Shown here in pieces: positions 52,208-61,487 of a DNA stretch of 64,000 bases; the stretch's first letter is position 1, and every line of letters begins with the position of its first letter. The translations under genes were made by a program, and so were the position numbers. The notes beneath the pieces were generated by a model. The model was given only the letters and a program-made list of their open reading frames with translations, ran no database searches and was not told the DNA's origin. The stretch is from the NCBI GenBank assembly GCA_001189345.1, contig LFKV01000048.1, forward strand, positions 149,593-213,592, written 5' to 3'. This stretch comes from Candidatus Paraburkholderia kirkii (GTDB lineage: Bacteria; Pseudomonadota; Gammaproteobacteria; Burkholderiales; Burkholderiaceae).

Positions 52208-53321
52208 TTGCGCTGCGTTATTGAATTAGCACCCTGTCTGTGTTCAGATACAGGTCATGGGTCAAAATGGACCTGACAGATATCGAACGTGAGCAACTGT
52301 TGTCGGCGGCGCGCAGCCGAACGGTGCGTGCGGCGGACGTGCGACGCGCAAAGTTGATCCTGATGCTCGAGGACGGCGAATCGCGCGACAGTATCATGCG
52401 CACACTGGGTTGCGATTCGCGCTTCATCGCACGCTGGTCGGGGCGCTTCCTCAGCGAGCGACTAGCCGGCATGTACGCCCGGCACCGCGGGCGGGCGCCT
52501 ACGCAGCCACCGGCCAAACTGGAAGCGCGGGTGCTCAAGTGCACCCTCAAGCACAAACCCGCCGACGGTTCGACACACTGGAGTAGCTACAAGCTCGCAG
52601 CAGAACTCGGCGACGTATCGGTCTCGGCCGTGCAGCGCATCTGGCGCAAGCACGGCATCAAGCCGCAGCAGTTGGAGCGGCACATGGTCTCCAACGACCC
52701 GGACTTCGAGACCAAGGCAGCCGACGTGATCGGGCTGTACCTGAACCCGCCGGCGCACGCAGCGGTGTTCTGCGTGGACGAGAAGACCGCGATCCAGGCA
52801 CTCGATCGCAAGGACCGTATGCTGCCGCTGTCGCCCGGGCGCGCCGAGAGTCACGGCTTCGAGTACAAGCGCAACGGCACGCTCAGCCTGTTCGCGGCGT
52901 TCAATACTGCCACCGGCGAGGTGCTGGGCAAGACGGTGGCGCGCCACACCAGCGAGCAGTTCGTGGCCTTCCTGACCGACGTCGTCGCCAGCCAGCCCAA
53001 ACGCCGGGAAATCCACGCGATCTGCGACAACGTCAGCAGCCATAAGACGCAGCGGGTTGCCGACTTCCTTGATGCGCAGTGCAACGTGCACCTGCACTTC
53101 ACGCCGACCTACTCGTCGTGGCTCAACCAGGTGGAGAACTGGTTCTCGCGCATTCAGCGTGAAGTGATCGCTCGCGGCATCTTCACTTCGGTGAAGGATT
53201 GGGATCGCAAACTGATGCCGATACATCCGCGAACACAACAAGAACCCGAAACCGATCAAGTGGAAATATGACGATCCTTCGCGCCGGATTCGACCAGTGC
53301 CAATTCAATGACGCAATGGAA
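52208..53321 (+). mobile_element. IS630-family element, copy 2
   Basis: 1114 bp between TA dinucleotides (52206-52207 and 53322-53323). Ends TTGCGCTGCGTTATTGAATT and, inward from the right, TTCCATTGCGTCATTGAATT. Same length as copy 1 with only scattered base differences, in opposite orientation. Confidence 0.93.
52267..53271 (+). CDS. IS630-family transposase
   Basis: 334 residues, nearly identical to the copy at 16151-17155. It starts MDLTDIEREQL (Asp where copy 1 has Asn) and has Cys for Arg in the DAQ-x-NVHLHF segment; the coding change is CGC to TGC. Catalytic segments VFCVDEKTAIQ, AICDNVSSHK and WLNQVENWFSRIQRE are intact, so this copy may be active. Confidence 0.93.
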   Translation: MDLTDIEREQLLSAARSRTVRAADVRRAKLILMLEDGESRDSIMRTLGCDSRFIARWSGRFLSERLAGMYARHRGRAPTQPPAKLEARVLKCTLKHKPADGSTHWSSYKLAAELGDVSVSAVQRIWRKHGIKPQQLERHMVSNDPDFETKAADVIGLYLNPPAHAAVFCVDEKTAIQALDRKDRMLPLSPGRAESHGFEYKRNGTLSLFAAFNTATGEVLGKTVARHTSEQFVAFLTDVVASQPKRREIHAICDNVSSHKTQRVADFLDAQCNVHLHFTPTYSSWLNQVENWFSRIQREVIARGIFTSVKDWDRKLMPIHPRTQQEPETDQVEI

Positions 53322-53443
53322 TAGGAGCCTGATGGTTTGAAACATTTCCCGATTCGACGCCAAAATTCCTGTTTTCGACATCGAGGGTTAACGAGAAACG
53401 ACGCGCGAAAGACGCCCGTGCGGTGCTGCGAAACGCCGCGAAT

Positions 53444-54467
53444 TCATGCAGCGAAGCGTTCAGAGCGCCTTCTGGTAGCGCCGGCTATCGGCGAAATGGC
53501 GAACTGCGCCTTGTAGCGCGTCGAGAAATGCGTGAGCGAAGTGAAACCCGTGCGCGCGCACACTTCCTCGAGCGCAAGTCCGGTCCGGTAGAGCAGCTGA
53601 CGCGCGCGCAGCAGGCGGATTTCGAGGTACGCCTGCGCAGGCGTCTTGCCGAGGCACTCGCGGAACCATCTTTCGAGCTGCCGTTGCGATACCTTCACGA
53701 ACGATGCGATCTCCGCGATGCTCATGGTTTCCTCGACATTGCTCTCCATGACTTGCAAGGCCTCGTCGAGCTTCGCGTGCTCCTCTCCGACGTATCGCCG
53801 GAGCGACGTCGTTTGACGCTGCTCGTGATCGCGCCGCTCGGCGACGAACAATTCGAGCACGCGCGCCGCGAGCGACGGACTGCCGGGCGGCAGTCCGAGC
53901 AGGTGCACCATCAGGTCGAGCGGCGCGACGCCGCCGCTGCATGTGTAGCGGTCGCGGTCCACTTCAATAGAGGCGATTGGAGACGGTCAGCTTCGGGAAT
54001 TGCTCCAGCAGCACGTCCTGATCTTCCCAGTGGATCGTGCAGCGGTAGCCATTGAGCAGGCCCGCGCGCGCCAGAAAATAGCTTCCGGTGTCGAGGCCGC
54101 CCAGCGCGCTACCGTGCCGCGCCTGCAGGCGCGGCCAATCCATGACGGTGCCGATGCCCTTGCGCGGAATCGGATTCGGTCCGACGACGAACACGGCGTC
54201 GAAGCCGCCCGCTTCCTTCATCGAGGTATCGGGAAGCACGCGAATGCCGTCGCTCGAACGCACGACATCGCCGTTCGTGCCGATCAACGCGTATTCGTAC
54301 ACGGTCCGTTCGACCAGCATGTTCGCAATTCGCAAGGGATCGACGGCCGTGCCGAGCGCGATCAGCGAGAAGTTCTCGAGAAGCAGAAATCCGACGCGCA
54401 TCACACGAAGGTCGTGCATGCCGGCGTTCGCGTGCTTTCTCGAATGCGGGTCGACAGAAGATGGCAT
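53444..54467 (-). pseudogene. GlxA-family (DJ-1/PfpI plus AraC HTH) regulator, frameshifted
   Basis: Start MPSSVDPHSRK at 54467. N-terminal amidase-like domain (MRVGFLLLENFSLIALGTAVDPLRIANML, DAVFVVGPNPIP, GLDTGSYFLARAGLLNGYRCTIHWE). At about 53963 one extra T converts LYEVDRDRYTC into LY-stop; the AraC domain continues in the next frame (YTCSGGVAPLDLMVHLLG, IAEIASFVKVSQRQLERWFRECLGKTPAQAYLEIRLLRARQLL, TGFTSLTHFSTRYKAQF). A further shift near 53490 would give the natural end RRYQKAL at 53460. Relatives control carnitine/betaine-type catabolism; the target here is unknown. Confidence 0.85.
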
Positions 54468-54622
54468 GAGAGGTCCGATCCGGTCACTGGTCGCGTCGAT
54501 CGCCACTGCGCAAGTCATCGAACTTGCGACGCGTGGCGTCCGCTGCGACGTCCGCCCCGGGAATGAGAGCGGCTCAGGCGTTACAGTAAAACAGCGCCTC
54601 CGCCACGGAAGGAGGAAACGAA

Positions 54623-55273
54623 CTATGCGGCAGGTTCGGCCGGCCAGCCGTTTTCGAACATGCAACTATCGAGTGTGCGGCGTTCCGCCCATCCTTCGAA
54701 TTGAAGCATGGGCTGATCGTAGAACGCCTCGACGTGGCCGAGGCAGAGGATCGCGACAGGTCTGGCGCCCGGAGGGATGGCGAGCAGCGTGCGCACCGCA
54801 TCGACATCGAACAACGAAACCCATCCCATGCCGAGTCCTTCGGCGCGCGCGGCGAGCCACATGTTCTGAATCGCGCAAGCCACGGAAACGAGGTCCATTT
54901 CGGGAAGCGTGCGGCGGCCGAATATATGACGCTCGCGTCCGTCCATTAGCGCGACCACCAGCAATTCGCCGCATTCGCGAATCCCTTCCACTTTCAGCCG
55001 CATGAATTCGGCTTCCCGCTCGCCGAGCGCATGGGCAGTACGACGGCGCTCGCTATCCACGATCGCGTACAACGCCTCGCGCAACTCCGGTCGGGTGATG
55101 CGCACGATCCGCCACGGTTGCATGAAGCCGACACTCGGCGCGTGATGCGCCGCGCGCAGGAGCCGCTCGAGCAAAGCGGGATTGACCGGGCCCGCCTTGA
55201 AATGACGCATGTCCCTGCGCTCGAAAATCGCCCGATAGACAGCCGCGATATCGGCATCGCTGAAACGTTCCAT
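54623..55273 (-). CDS. bluB: 5,6-dimethylbenzimidazole synthase BluB
   Basis: Oxygen-dependent flavin-destructase of the nitroreductase fold that turns FMNH2 into the lower ligand of vitamin B12. 216 residues: FERRDMRHFKAGPVNPALLERLLRAAHHAPSVGFMQPWRIVRI, EFMRLKVEGIRECGELLVV and GLGMGWVSLFDVDAVRTLL are BluB-type blocks. No cobalamin operon is in the window, so it stands alone. Intact, unlike its neighbours on both sides. Confidence 0.88.
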   Translation of the reverse strand: MERFSDADIAAVYRAIFERRDMRHFKAGPVNPALLERLLRAAHHAPSVGFMQPWRIVRITRPELREALYAIVDSERRRTAHALGEREAEFMRLKVEGIRECGELLVVALMDGRERHIFGRRTLPEMDLVSVACAIQNMWLAARAEGLGMGWVSLFDVDAVRTLLAIPPGARPVAILCLGHVEAFYDQPMLQFEGWAERRTLDSCMFENGWPAEPAA

Positions 55274-55560
55274 GATTCTCTCGCGAAGTCGTCGTCCTGG
55301 CCTCGCCGCTGCGAGGCCGGTCGCGGGATAGTAGCAGACCCGCTACTCGCGTCCGGAGGCGAAATCAGCGACGACGTGGCGCGTCGTGGATCGGACGTAA
55401 GGGAGGCGCGTTTCCGCGGGTATTCGGTCGACGCAAGTGGCATAATCCGATGCATTCGAATCACACAGCCGACCTATGAGAAGCCGCCTTCTTCGGATGC
55501 TTGGCTGCTTTCCGGTTGTAATCGTCCCGCCTTGTCGTTTTCGCACAGGTCGTCGAGGTC

Positions 55561-56495
55561 GTGCAGCAGCGGCGCGCGACGCGCTTCGAGAGTGTGCGGC
55601 TCGAAGAACCGCTCAAGCCCGGGCAGCCACGCGCCGCGCTATCCGTTATTGCGGCCGCGCTTGGCGCCGTCACGATGCTGCCGCGGCACGCACATGCCCA
55701 CGCGATTGCCGGCGACCGCGTGTTCCCCGCCACGATGGCGGTCGACGATCCCAGTGTCGGCGACGAGGCGAATCTGCAGTTCGGGCACGTTCGCGTGCCC
55801 GGTGACAACGGCGATCAGAGCATCAACACATTCGAATTCGAATACGACAAACTGATTACACCGAGGCTCGCGCTTTCCATCGGCGGCACGTACGCGATGC
55901 AGAACAACCCGACCGCGCACGACTTCGACAACTTCGAAGTGGGCCTCAAGTATTTGCTGTACGTGAACGAAGTCCACGAGTTCATGACCTCCGTCGGTGT
56001 CGACGCGGAACTCGGAGGCACGGGCAGCCGTGCAATTGCCAACAATTTCTCGACGATCTCGCCGACCGTCTTCGTCGGCAAAGGCATGGGCGATCTGCCC
56101 GATTCGCTGGCGTGGCTGCGTCCTGTCGCGATCACCAGCGAGGCCGGTCCCGCGCTCACGACCGGCGCAGGTCAGCCGAACGCCTTCAACTACGGCTTCA
56201 CGGTGCAGTACAGTCTGCCGTATCTGGAGCAGCACGTGCATTCGCTCGGCTTGCCGCAACTGCTCGCGAGCGTCATTCCGCTGGTCGAAATTCCGCTTTC
56301 CCGAAGTCGGGGACAGACGATCGGAACGGTCAATCCCGGCTTCATCTGGATCAATCGCTACGGTCAATTCGGCATTGAAGCGCAGATACCGATCAATCGG
56401 GCGAGCGGTTCGCACGTCGGCGTGCTTGTGCAGGCCCATATTTCTTCGACGATGTCGCGCCGACCACCCTCGGCAAGCCGCTTTTCAACTGGTAG
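55561..56495 (+). pseudogene. Exported protein paired with CopC, 3' frameshift
   Basis: From a GTG at 55561 (start uncertain; an ATG at 55476 is out of frame): membrane/signal segment AALSVIAAALGAVTMLPRHAHA, then HAIAGDRVFPATMAVDDPSVGDEANL and alternating amphipathic strands (LALSIGGTYAMQNNPTAHDFDNFEVGLKY, NYGFTVQYSLPYLEQHV), suggesting an outer-membrane barrel. One base lost near 56445 shifts the end; the natural tail DDVAPTTLGKPLFNW with TAG at 56493-56495 is in another frame. It precedes copC by 12 bp. Function not recognised; possibly metal-related by context. Confidence 0.65.
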
Positions 56496-56507
56496 CGGGA
56501 GCATGAG

Positions 56508-56882
56508 ATGAACTCGAGATCCAATCTTCGCAGGTTGGTCACCCGGGGCGCATGCGCGCTCGGACTCGCGTGGACCATCGCGGTCTGGGCGCATGTCTTT
56601 CCACGCACGCAGGTTCCCGCAGCGGATGCTACCGTCTCGCTGCCCGGCGAGGTACGGATCGTCTTCGACGGTCCGCTCGAGCCTGCGTTTTCCTCGCTCG
56701 CCGTCGATGACGCGAGCGGCAAGCAGGTCAATGCCGCGAAGTCGGTCGTCGACCCGCAGCACCGGGAAGCCATGGCGGTCGCGTTGCCGACGCTACCGTC
56801 AGGGCATTACACCGTGCATTGGGTCGCCGTCGCGTCCTATGGACATCGGACCCACGGTGACTATGGCTTCGACGTAAAGTGA
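56508..56882 (+). CDS. copC: CopC/YobA-family periplasmic copper-binding protein
   Basis: 124 residues. Signal peptide RGACALGLAWTIAVWA with predicted cleavage before His, so the mature protein begins HVFPRTQVPAAD and offers the N-terminal His copper ligand of CopC. Further CopC features are VRIVFDGPLEPAFSSLAVDDASGK and the C-terminal HWVAVASYGHRTHGDYGF carrying the second His ligand. No copD is adjacent. Intact, but its 3' part is overlapped by the antisense extension of the FrnE-like gene. Confidence 0.87.
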   Translation: MNSRSNLRRLVTRGACALGLAWTIAVWAHVFPRTQVPAADATVSLPGEVRIVFDGPLEPAFSSLAVDDASGKQVNAAKSVVDPQHREAMAVALPTLPSGHYTVHWVAVASYGHRTHGDYGFDVK

Positions 56883-57576
56883 AACTCGACCAGAATGAAC
56901 GCGCTACCGCCAGGAACGAAGTGAACGGCTGGCGCGTCTGGGCGAGCGCTTGCCGGATCGCCTGCTCGAAGACTTCGGGCGGCTGCCCACCGCTCACGAG
57001 GTAGCGCTGGTCGAAGATGACCGCCGGAACGGAGGTGATGCCCATCGCTTCATTGTCGCGCTCCTGCTCACGCACTTCGTCGGCGTACGCGCCGCTTTGC
57101 AGGACTTCGCGCGCACGCGCCGCCGCATCGAGCCCGACGGAGCGCGCCGCCTCGACGAGCACGTCGTGATCGCCCGGGTTCTTGCCCTCTCCGTGATACG
57201 CGCGCAGCAGCGCGAGCTTGAGCGGCACCTGCTTTCCCTCGATGCCGACCCAATGCAGCAGCCGATGCGCATCGAACGTGTTGTAGACATGCGTGCGCGG
57301 GCCGAACGCAAAGCCCACGCTCGCGCCGCGCTCGCGGATCATGTGCTGCGTCTCCGCGATCTGCTCGGGCGTGCGCCCGTATTTTCTTCCGAGATAGTCG
57401 ACGATGGCTTCCCCCTCGGGACGCATCTGCGGATTGAGCTCGAACGGATGCACGACGATCTCGGGCTCGACGACATCGGACAGACGCGACAGCGCGAGCT
57501 GAAGCAAGCTCAGGCCGATCGCGTACCACGGGCAAGCGATATCGGAGATGAAATCGATGCGAAGCGGCTGGGTCAT
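56728..57576 (-). CDS. DsbA/FrnE-family thiol oxidoreductase with altered active site and lost stop
   Basis: Thioredoxin-fold protein of the FrnE/2-hydroxychromene-isomerase group: RIDFISDIACPWYAIGLSLLQ, HPFELNPQMRPEGEAIVDYLGRKYG, RTHVYNTFDAHRLLHWVG and ITSVPAVIFDQRYLVSGGQPPEVFEQAIRQAL. The family motif CPWC reads CPWY (TGC to TAC), leaving one redox cysteine. The read frame is 282 residues; homologues end near residue 220, after the AIRQALA helix. The last ~60 residues are Arg/Ser-rich, antisense to copC and not family-like, so the original stop has been lost. Confidence 0.8.
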   Translation of the reverse strand: MTQPLRIDFISDIACPWYAIGLSLLQLALSRLSDVVEPEIVVHPFELNPQMRPEGEAIVDYLGRKYGRTPEQIAETQHMIRERGASVGFAFGPRTHVYNTFDAHRLLHWVGIEGKQVPLKLALLRAYHGEGKNPGDHDVLVEAARSVGLDAAARAREVLQSGAYADEVREQERDNEAMGITSVPAVIFDQRYLVSGGQPPEVFEQAIRQALAQTRQPFTSFLAVARSFWSSFTLRRSHSHRGSDVHRTRRRPNARCNALTVASATRPPWLPGAAGRRPTSRH

Positions 57577-57957
57577 GGGCCTGGATTGAATAGGTTCCGC
57601 GAAGTGTACAGGTTAGCGCGAATCGGACGGGTTTGCCGGAGCGGTCGGACCCGGCGTCGTCGCACCCTCGGAAGACGCCACGCGTTCGAGGCTCCATTCG
57701 GAACAGTCAGGCGATCGAACACCGGCTGCGCGACTTCGAAATGAAAACACTTCTTGCGCCCGAACGCCTCTGAACCGACGAAACCGAGCTCTGCGGAATG
57801 CCCCCGACCGCACCATCGAAAGCTCATGCAAAAGCTCATGCATTTCCGGCTCGCTTCGAAAAACGCCTTCGCCCGAGTCCCGATCGGGTCATGAAAGCCC
57901 TTCGCCAGGCGCGCACCGAAGACATGAGATCCCATCTCCTTCCGGCGATCCCGCCAA
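57577..57957. other. Gene-poor stretch between the frnE-like gene and nnrU remnant
   Basis: 381 bp. A minus-strand frame (57613-57843, MHELLHELSMVRSG... ending ATTPGPTAPANPSDSR) and an overlapping one (KKCFHFEVAQPVFDRLTV) together resemble one small frameshifted gene of about 90-100 codons. No family was recognised, so no gene is called. Confidence 0.3.
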
Positions 57958-58511
57958 TCAGTGAATCGGCGATACGCTGATCAGGTGCGCGTGCCCCCAC
58001 AGCAACATGAATGCGTACAAGCCCAGTCCGCCGGCTAAGACGATCACATCGTTCATCGCCGATGCCGGCGCGCACGGCGACTGACCGAGATCAGGTCTGC
58101 CACGGCCCAGACGAGGAATGCGCCGAACAGCACTACGTCGTTCAGCGTTCCGTTGGTGATCAGATGCGACAGCGCCCACAGGATGACGGTCAGCAGCATC
58201 GGATTTCGGGACAAGCGTTTGATGCGTCCCGGGAAGTACGCGGCGATCAGCAAGGGAAAGACGGGCACCATGATCAGCAAAGCGAGGTGCCGCAATGCGA
58301 TCGGCGGCATGTAGACCATCACCGGTGCGTGCCGAACGATGTCATAGCCGTAGAGCATCATGGCGAGCCCCGCGATCGACACGAGCGAATAGAGTCCCTT
58401 CCACGGACCGTCGCCCAATCGGCGGACCTGCGCATCCCGCCAGCGCGGCGCGACGATCGATATGGAGTGGACGCCAAAGAACACGATGAGACCCAGGGCG
58501 AAGATGAGCAT
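57958..58511 (-). pseudogene. NnrU-family membrane protein, frameshifted
   Basis: Multi-span inner-membrane protein: MLIFALGLIVFFGVHSISIV, KGLYSLVSIAGLAMMLYGYD, HLALLIMVPVFPLLIAAYFPGRI and VVLFGAFLVWAVADLISV are NnrU blocks. Near 58075 the frame shifts and the last helix (NDVIVLAGGLGLYAFMLLWGHAHLISVSPIH) lies in another frame to 57958. NnrU is named for a link to nitric-oxide/nitrite metabolism, but its function is unproven. Divergent from the TetR gene, which probably regulated it. Confidence 0.83.
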
Positions 58512-58576
58512 CGGTGTAAAATATTGACATCGACAACATCAAGGTTAGATACCGGTTCAGTGTTAGTCAAGCTAAA

Positions 58577-58591
58577 ATTGACGCTGTCAAT
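58577..58591. promoter_or_regulatory. Likely TetR operator
   Basis: ATTGAC-GCT-GTCAAT, a perfect 6+6 palindrome with a 3-bp centre, 29 bp before the tetR start. A related half-site (TATTGACA) lies near 58522, close to the nnrU start. Position between divergent genes suits autoregulation. Confidence 0.6.
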
Positions 58592-58620
58592 ATAGGGACG
58601 AAACCCGGAGAAGAAAAACG

Positions 58621-59274
58621 ATGGGAGCCAGAAAAACAGGCAAGCCGGCAGCGGCGGACGCCGCCAGGCGCCCCTACCATCACGGCGCGTTGCGTGAAGC
58701 CATGCTGGAAGGCGCCGAGCGGATCCTCGCTCGCGAGGGTATCGAAGGCCTGACGCTGCGAGCTGCCGCGCGCGAAGCTGGCGCCTCTCACGCCGCGCCG
58801 AAAAATCACTTCGACAATGTGACCGGACTGCTCAGCGAGCTGGCAGCCGTCGGCTTTCGACGCTTTCGGCGCTGTCTGCTCGACGCGGCCGCCGCAGCGG
58901 ATACGCCGGAGGCCCGGCTGGCTGCATTGGGACGTGCCTACGTCGAGTTCGCGACACGGTATCCCGGTTTGTTTCTGCTCATGTTCCGCAGCGAACGGCT
59001 CGACCTCGAACGGCCCAATCTGCGCGAAGCGATGAACGAGGCGTCGTCGGTACTGCGCGACGCGGTCGGAGCGCAACCCGGGCCGCATGCGACGTTGCCG
59101 ATCGATGCGGCCGCGCGCCTGCTGACGGCGTGGTCGCTTGTCCACGGTTTCGCGATGCTGAAGATCGACGGGCGGCTCGATCCCATCGTCCGCAGCCTGT
59201 CCGGAAGCATGGACGCGATGGCGCTGCTCGACGTGATTCTCGAGGCGGGCGGCGGCCAATTGAGAAGTACCTGA
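58621..59274 (+). CDS. TetR/AcrR-family regulator (WHG-type C-terminal domain)
   Basis: 217 residues. TetR HTH: YHHGALREAMLEGAERILAREGIEGLTLRAAAREAGASHAAPKNHFDNVTGLL. C-terminal TetR_C_13/WHG-like ligand domain: GRAYVEFATRYPGLFLLMFRS, ARLLTAWSLVHGFAMLKIDG. Ribosome site GGAG 8 bp upstream of the ATG. Divergent from nnrU across 109 bp with an operator-like palindrome. Intact. Confidence 0.88.
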   Translation: MGARKTGKPAAADAARRPYHHGALREAMLEGAERILAREGIEGLTLRAAAREAGASHAAPKNHFDNVTGLLSELAAVGFRRFRRCLLDAAAAADTPEARLAALGRAYVEFATRYPGLFLLMFRSERLDLERPNLREAMNEASSVLRDAVGAQPGPHATLPIDAAARLLTAWSLVHGFAMLKIDGRLDPIVRSLSGSMDAMALLDVILEAGGGQLRST

Positions 59275-59400
59275 GCCTGCGCGGGACGGACTGGGTCCCC
59301 ATAACGGCGGTTCGCGGCTCGAGACGCACCTGTCCAAATGGACCCCGCGCGAAACCCTCCGTTATGAACACCGTCAGCAGCGCACGTCATCGCCTGCGAT

Positions 59401-59928
59401 TCACGGCGCGAGCGCCGCGCGTTTCACACGAAGCGCGGCGAGAATGCCTCTCAGGATGTCGATGGGAGGCGGCGGACAACCCGGTATCGTGACGTCGACG
59501 GGAAGCAGCGTCGAGAGCGGTCCGCACACGGCATAGCTTTCCTTGAACATGCCGCCGGTGCAGGCGCACTCGCCCGCCGCGACGACCAGTTTCGGATGGG
59601 GCGTCACCTCGTATGCGCGTCGCACCGCTTCCTTCATGTTCAGCGTCAGCGGACCGGTGGCCAGCAGCATGTCGGCATGCCGGGGACTCGCGACGGACCG
59701 GATACCCAGATCCTCGATGTTGTAGTACGGATTGTTGAGCGCGTGGATTTCGAGTTCGCATCCGTTGCAGGAGCCCGCGTCGATCTCGCGAATGCACAGC
59801 GCCCGGCCCAGTACGTCGAGTATCTCCTGCTGGATCTGCTGGCCTTCGGCACGCCATGCGTCATCGCTTTCCGGCACACGCATGTCCGGCGCGACGGTTC
59901 TCGCGATCTGCTTGAAAAGTTGCCACAT
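59401..59928 (-). CDS. NuoB/HyfI-like Fe-S subunit of a complex-I-family assembly
   Basis: 175 residues: MWQLFKQIARTV, CIREIDAGSCNGCELEIHALNNPYYNIEDLG, HADMLLATGPLTLNMKEAVRRAYE, VVAAGECACTGGMF and VTIPGCPPPPIDILRGILAAL. The four cysteines of CxGC, GxCxCTGG and PGCPP are the ligands of the proximal 4Fe-4S cluster (N2 position) found in NuoB and group 4 hydrogenase small subunits. ATG overlaps the stop of the large-subunit gene (TAATG). Intact, but its partners are broken. Confidence 0.87.
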   Translation of the reverse strand: MWQLFKQIARTVAPDMRVPESDDAWRAEGQQIQQEILDVLGRALCIREIDAGSCNGCELEIHALNNPYYNIEDLGIRSVASPRHADMLLATGPLTLNMKEAVRRAYEVTPHPKLVVAAGECACTGGMFKESYAVCGPLSTLLPVDVTIPGCPPPPIDILRGILAALRVKRAALAP

Positions 59929-61484
59929 TACAGGTCGTGCCCCGCGTAGTTCAGATTGAATGACTTGTTGATCAGCGGAAAATCGGGAACGATATTGCCG
60001 ATGATCGCGTGCTCCAGAGCAGGCCAATTCTGCCACGACGGGTCGTGGCAGTGACAGCGCAAGACGGTCCCGTCAGCCCCGGTCTCGGGCGCGACGAACA
60101 CATCGCCCCGCCAGCCCTCGATCCACCCCACCCCACCCCACAGGATGCCACGCCTTCATGCTCGATCGGCGCGACGATCTCGCCGCCCGGCAACTCGGAC
60201 AGGAGCGTCCGGATCAACCGGACCGATTCGTAGATCTCGTTGAACCGCACCGCGACCCGGGCTGCCACATCGCCGCGGTCGTCGCCGACGGGCTGACCAG
60301 TACCTCGTGATACGGCGCGTACGGGTGATCGACGCGCACGTCGATTTTCCGGCCACTGGCGCGCCCGACCAGCCCGCACACGCCGAAGTGCTCGGCCACC
60401 TTCGCCGAAAGGATGCCCGCGCCGGCAAAGCGGTCCTGCAGTCCCGACTGATCGTCGTAAATGGTCTGCATCACGCGGACCTGGGTGTCGATCCGCTCGC
60501 ATTGCGTCAGCATCGCGGTGATGCCGCGCGGATCGATGTTCGCTGCCATGCCGCCGGGAACGATCCGGTCCATCAGATAGCGATGTCCGAAGATCCGCTC
60601 GTTCAGGCGCAGCCAGTCTTCCTTCAGGCGAGAAAACGCGGCCAGGCCGTATGCGAAGCCGGCATCGTTGCCGAGCGCGCCCAGGTCGCCGAGATGGTTG
60701 GCAATGCGTTCACGCTCGAGCAGCAGCGCACGCAGCCACTGCGCGCGTGGCGGAATCCGGACATCGATTGCCCGTTCGACCGCCATGCAGTACGCCCACG
60801 AGAACGCGACCGTGGAATCCCCGGCGATTCGTCCCGCCAGGCGATGTCCGAGCAGCAGAGGTGTTTGCTGAAACAGTCTTTCGACGCCCCGGTGCGAGTA
60901 ACCGAGCCGCTCCTCGAGCCGCAGCACTTTCTCGCCAACGACCGAGAAGCGGAAGTGCCCCGGCTCGATCACGCCCGCGTGGATCGGGCCGACCGCGATC
61001 TCGTGGACGCCGTCTCCGGCGACCGGCACGAACCGATAATCCGCTTCCTGCGATTCGAACCGTTCAGCGCCGGAAGACAGCTTCTGCAGCGGATAGTAGT
61101 CAGCGGGCCGCCATGGTTCAGCCACGGCCTCGTATCTTCGGCGCCGATCGCACGCAGTCCCAGCAGATCGTGGACGGCGCGTTGCATGCGCGTCGCCCCC
61201 GGAAAGACGGTCGACAGGTCCGGGTATCCGTTCTCTTGCGCGTCGCCCGCCGGCGACTGAAGCCACAGGATGCCGTCTTCCAGTGCGTACGCGGCGGAGA
61301 TCACGAATGCGCCTGGCCGGCTCTTCGCCGCCCCACAGGGAAACCAGACGGCCGCCCGCCTCGCAGACCGCGCAGGCGGTGCGGGTCCACGCATCATGAT
61401 CGACCCGTGCGAGATAAGCCGAGGACCTGCCCGCAAAAACGGAAGACGAACCAGGTTGGGAAACCCGAATGCCTCGATGCGCAT
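59928..61484 (-). pseudogene. NuoD/HyfG-like large subunit, at least three frameshifts
   Basis: Start MRIEAFGFPNLVRLPFL at 61484. A NuoC-like N-terminal part (GAFVISAAYALEDGILWLQSP, FPGATRMQRAVHDLLGLRA) is cut near 61105. The NuoD-like core continues in another frame (VHEIAVGPIHAGVIEPGHFRFSV, SHRGVERLFQQTPLLLGHRLAGRIAGDS, LLLERERIANHLGDLGALGNDAGFAYG, VVPGGMAANI-like RIVPGGMAANIDPRG). Further shifts lie near 60285 and 60130; the end DPSWQNWPALEHAIIGNIVPDFPLINKSFNL stops by TAATG at hyfI. The [NiFe] ligand cysteines are absent (GRIAGDS; HDPSWQNW). Confidence 0.87.
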
Positions 61485-61487
61485 GTG

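Noticed and set aside
57613..57843. Small minus-strand gene between the frnE-like gene and nnrU
   Set aside because: Two overlapping frames could be pieces of one small gene but no family, signal peptide or ribosome site supports calling it.
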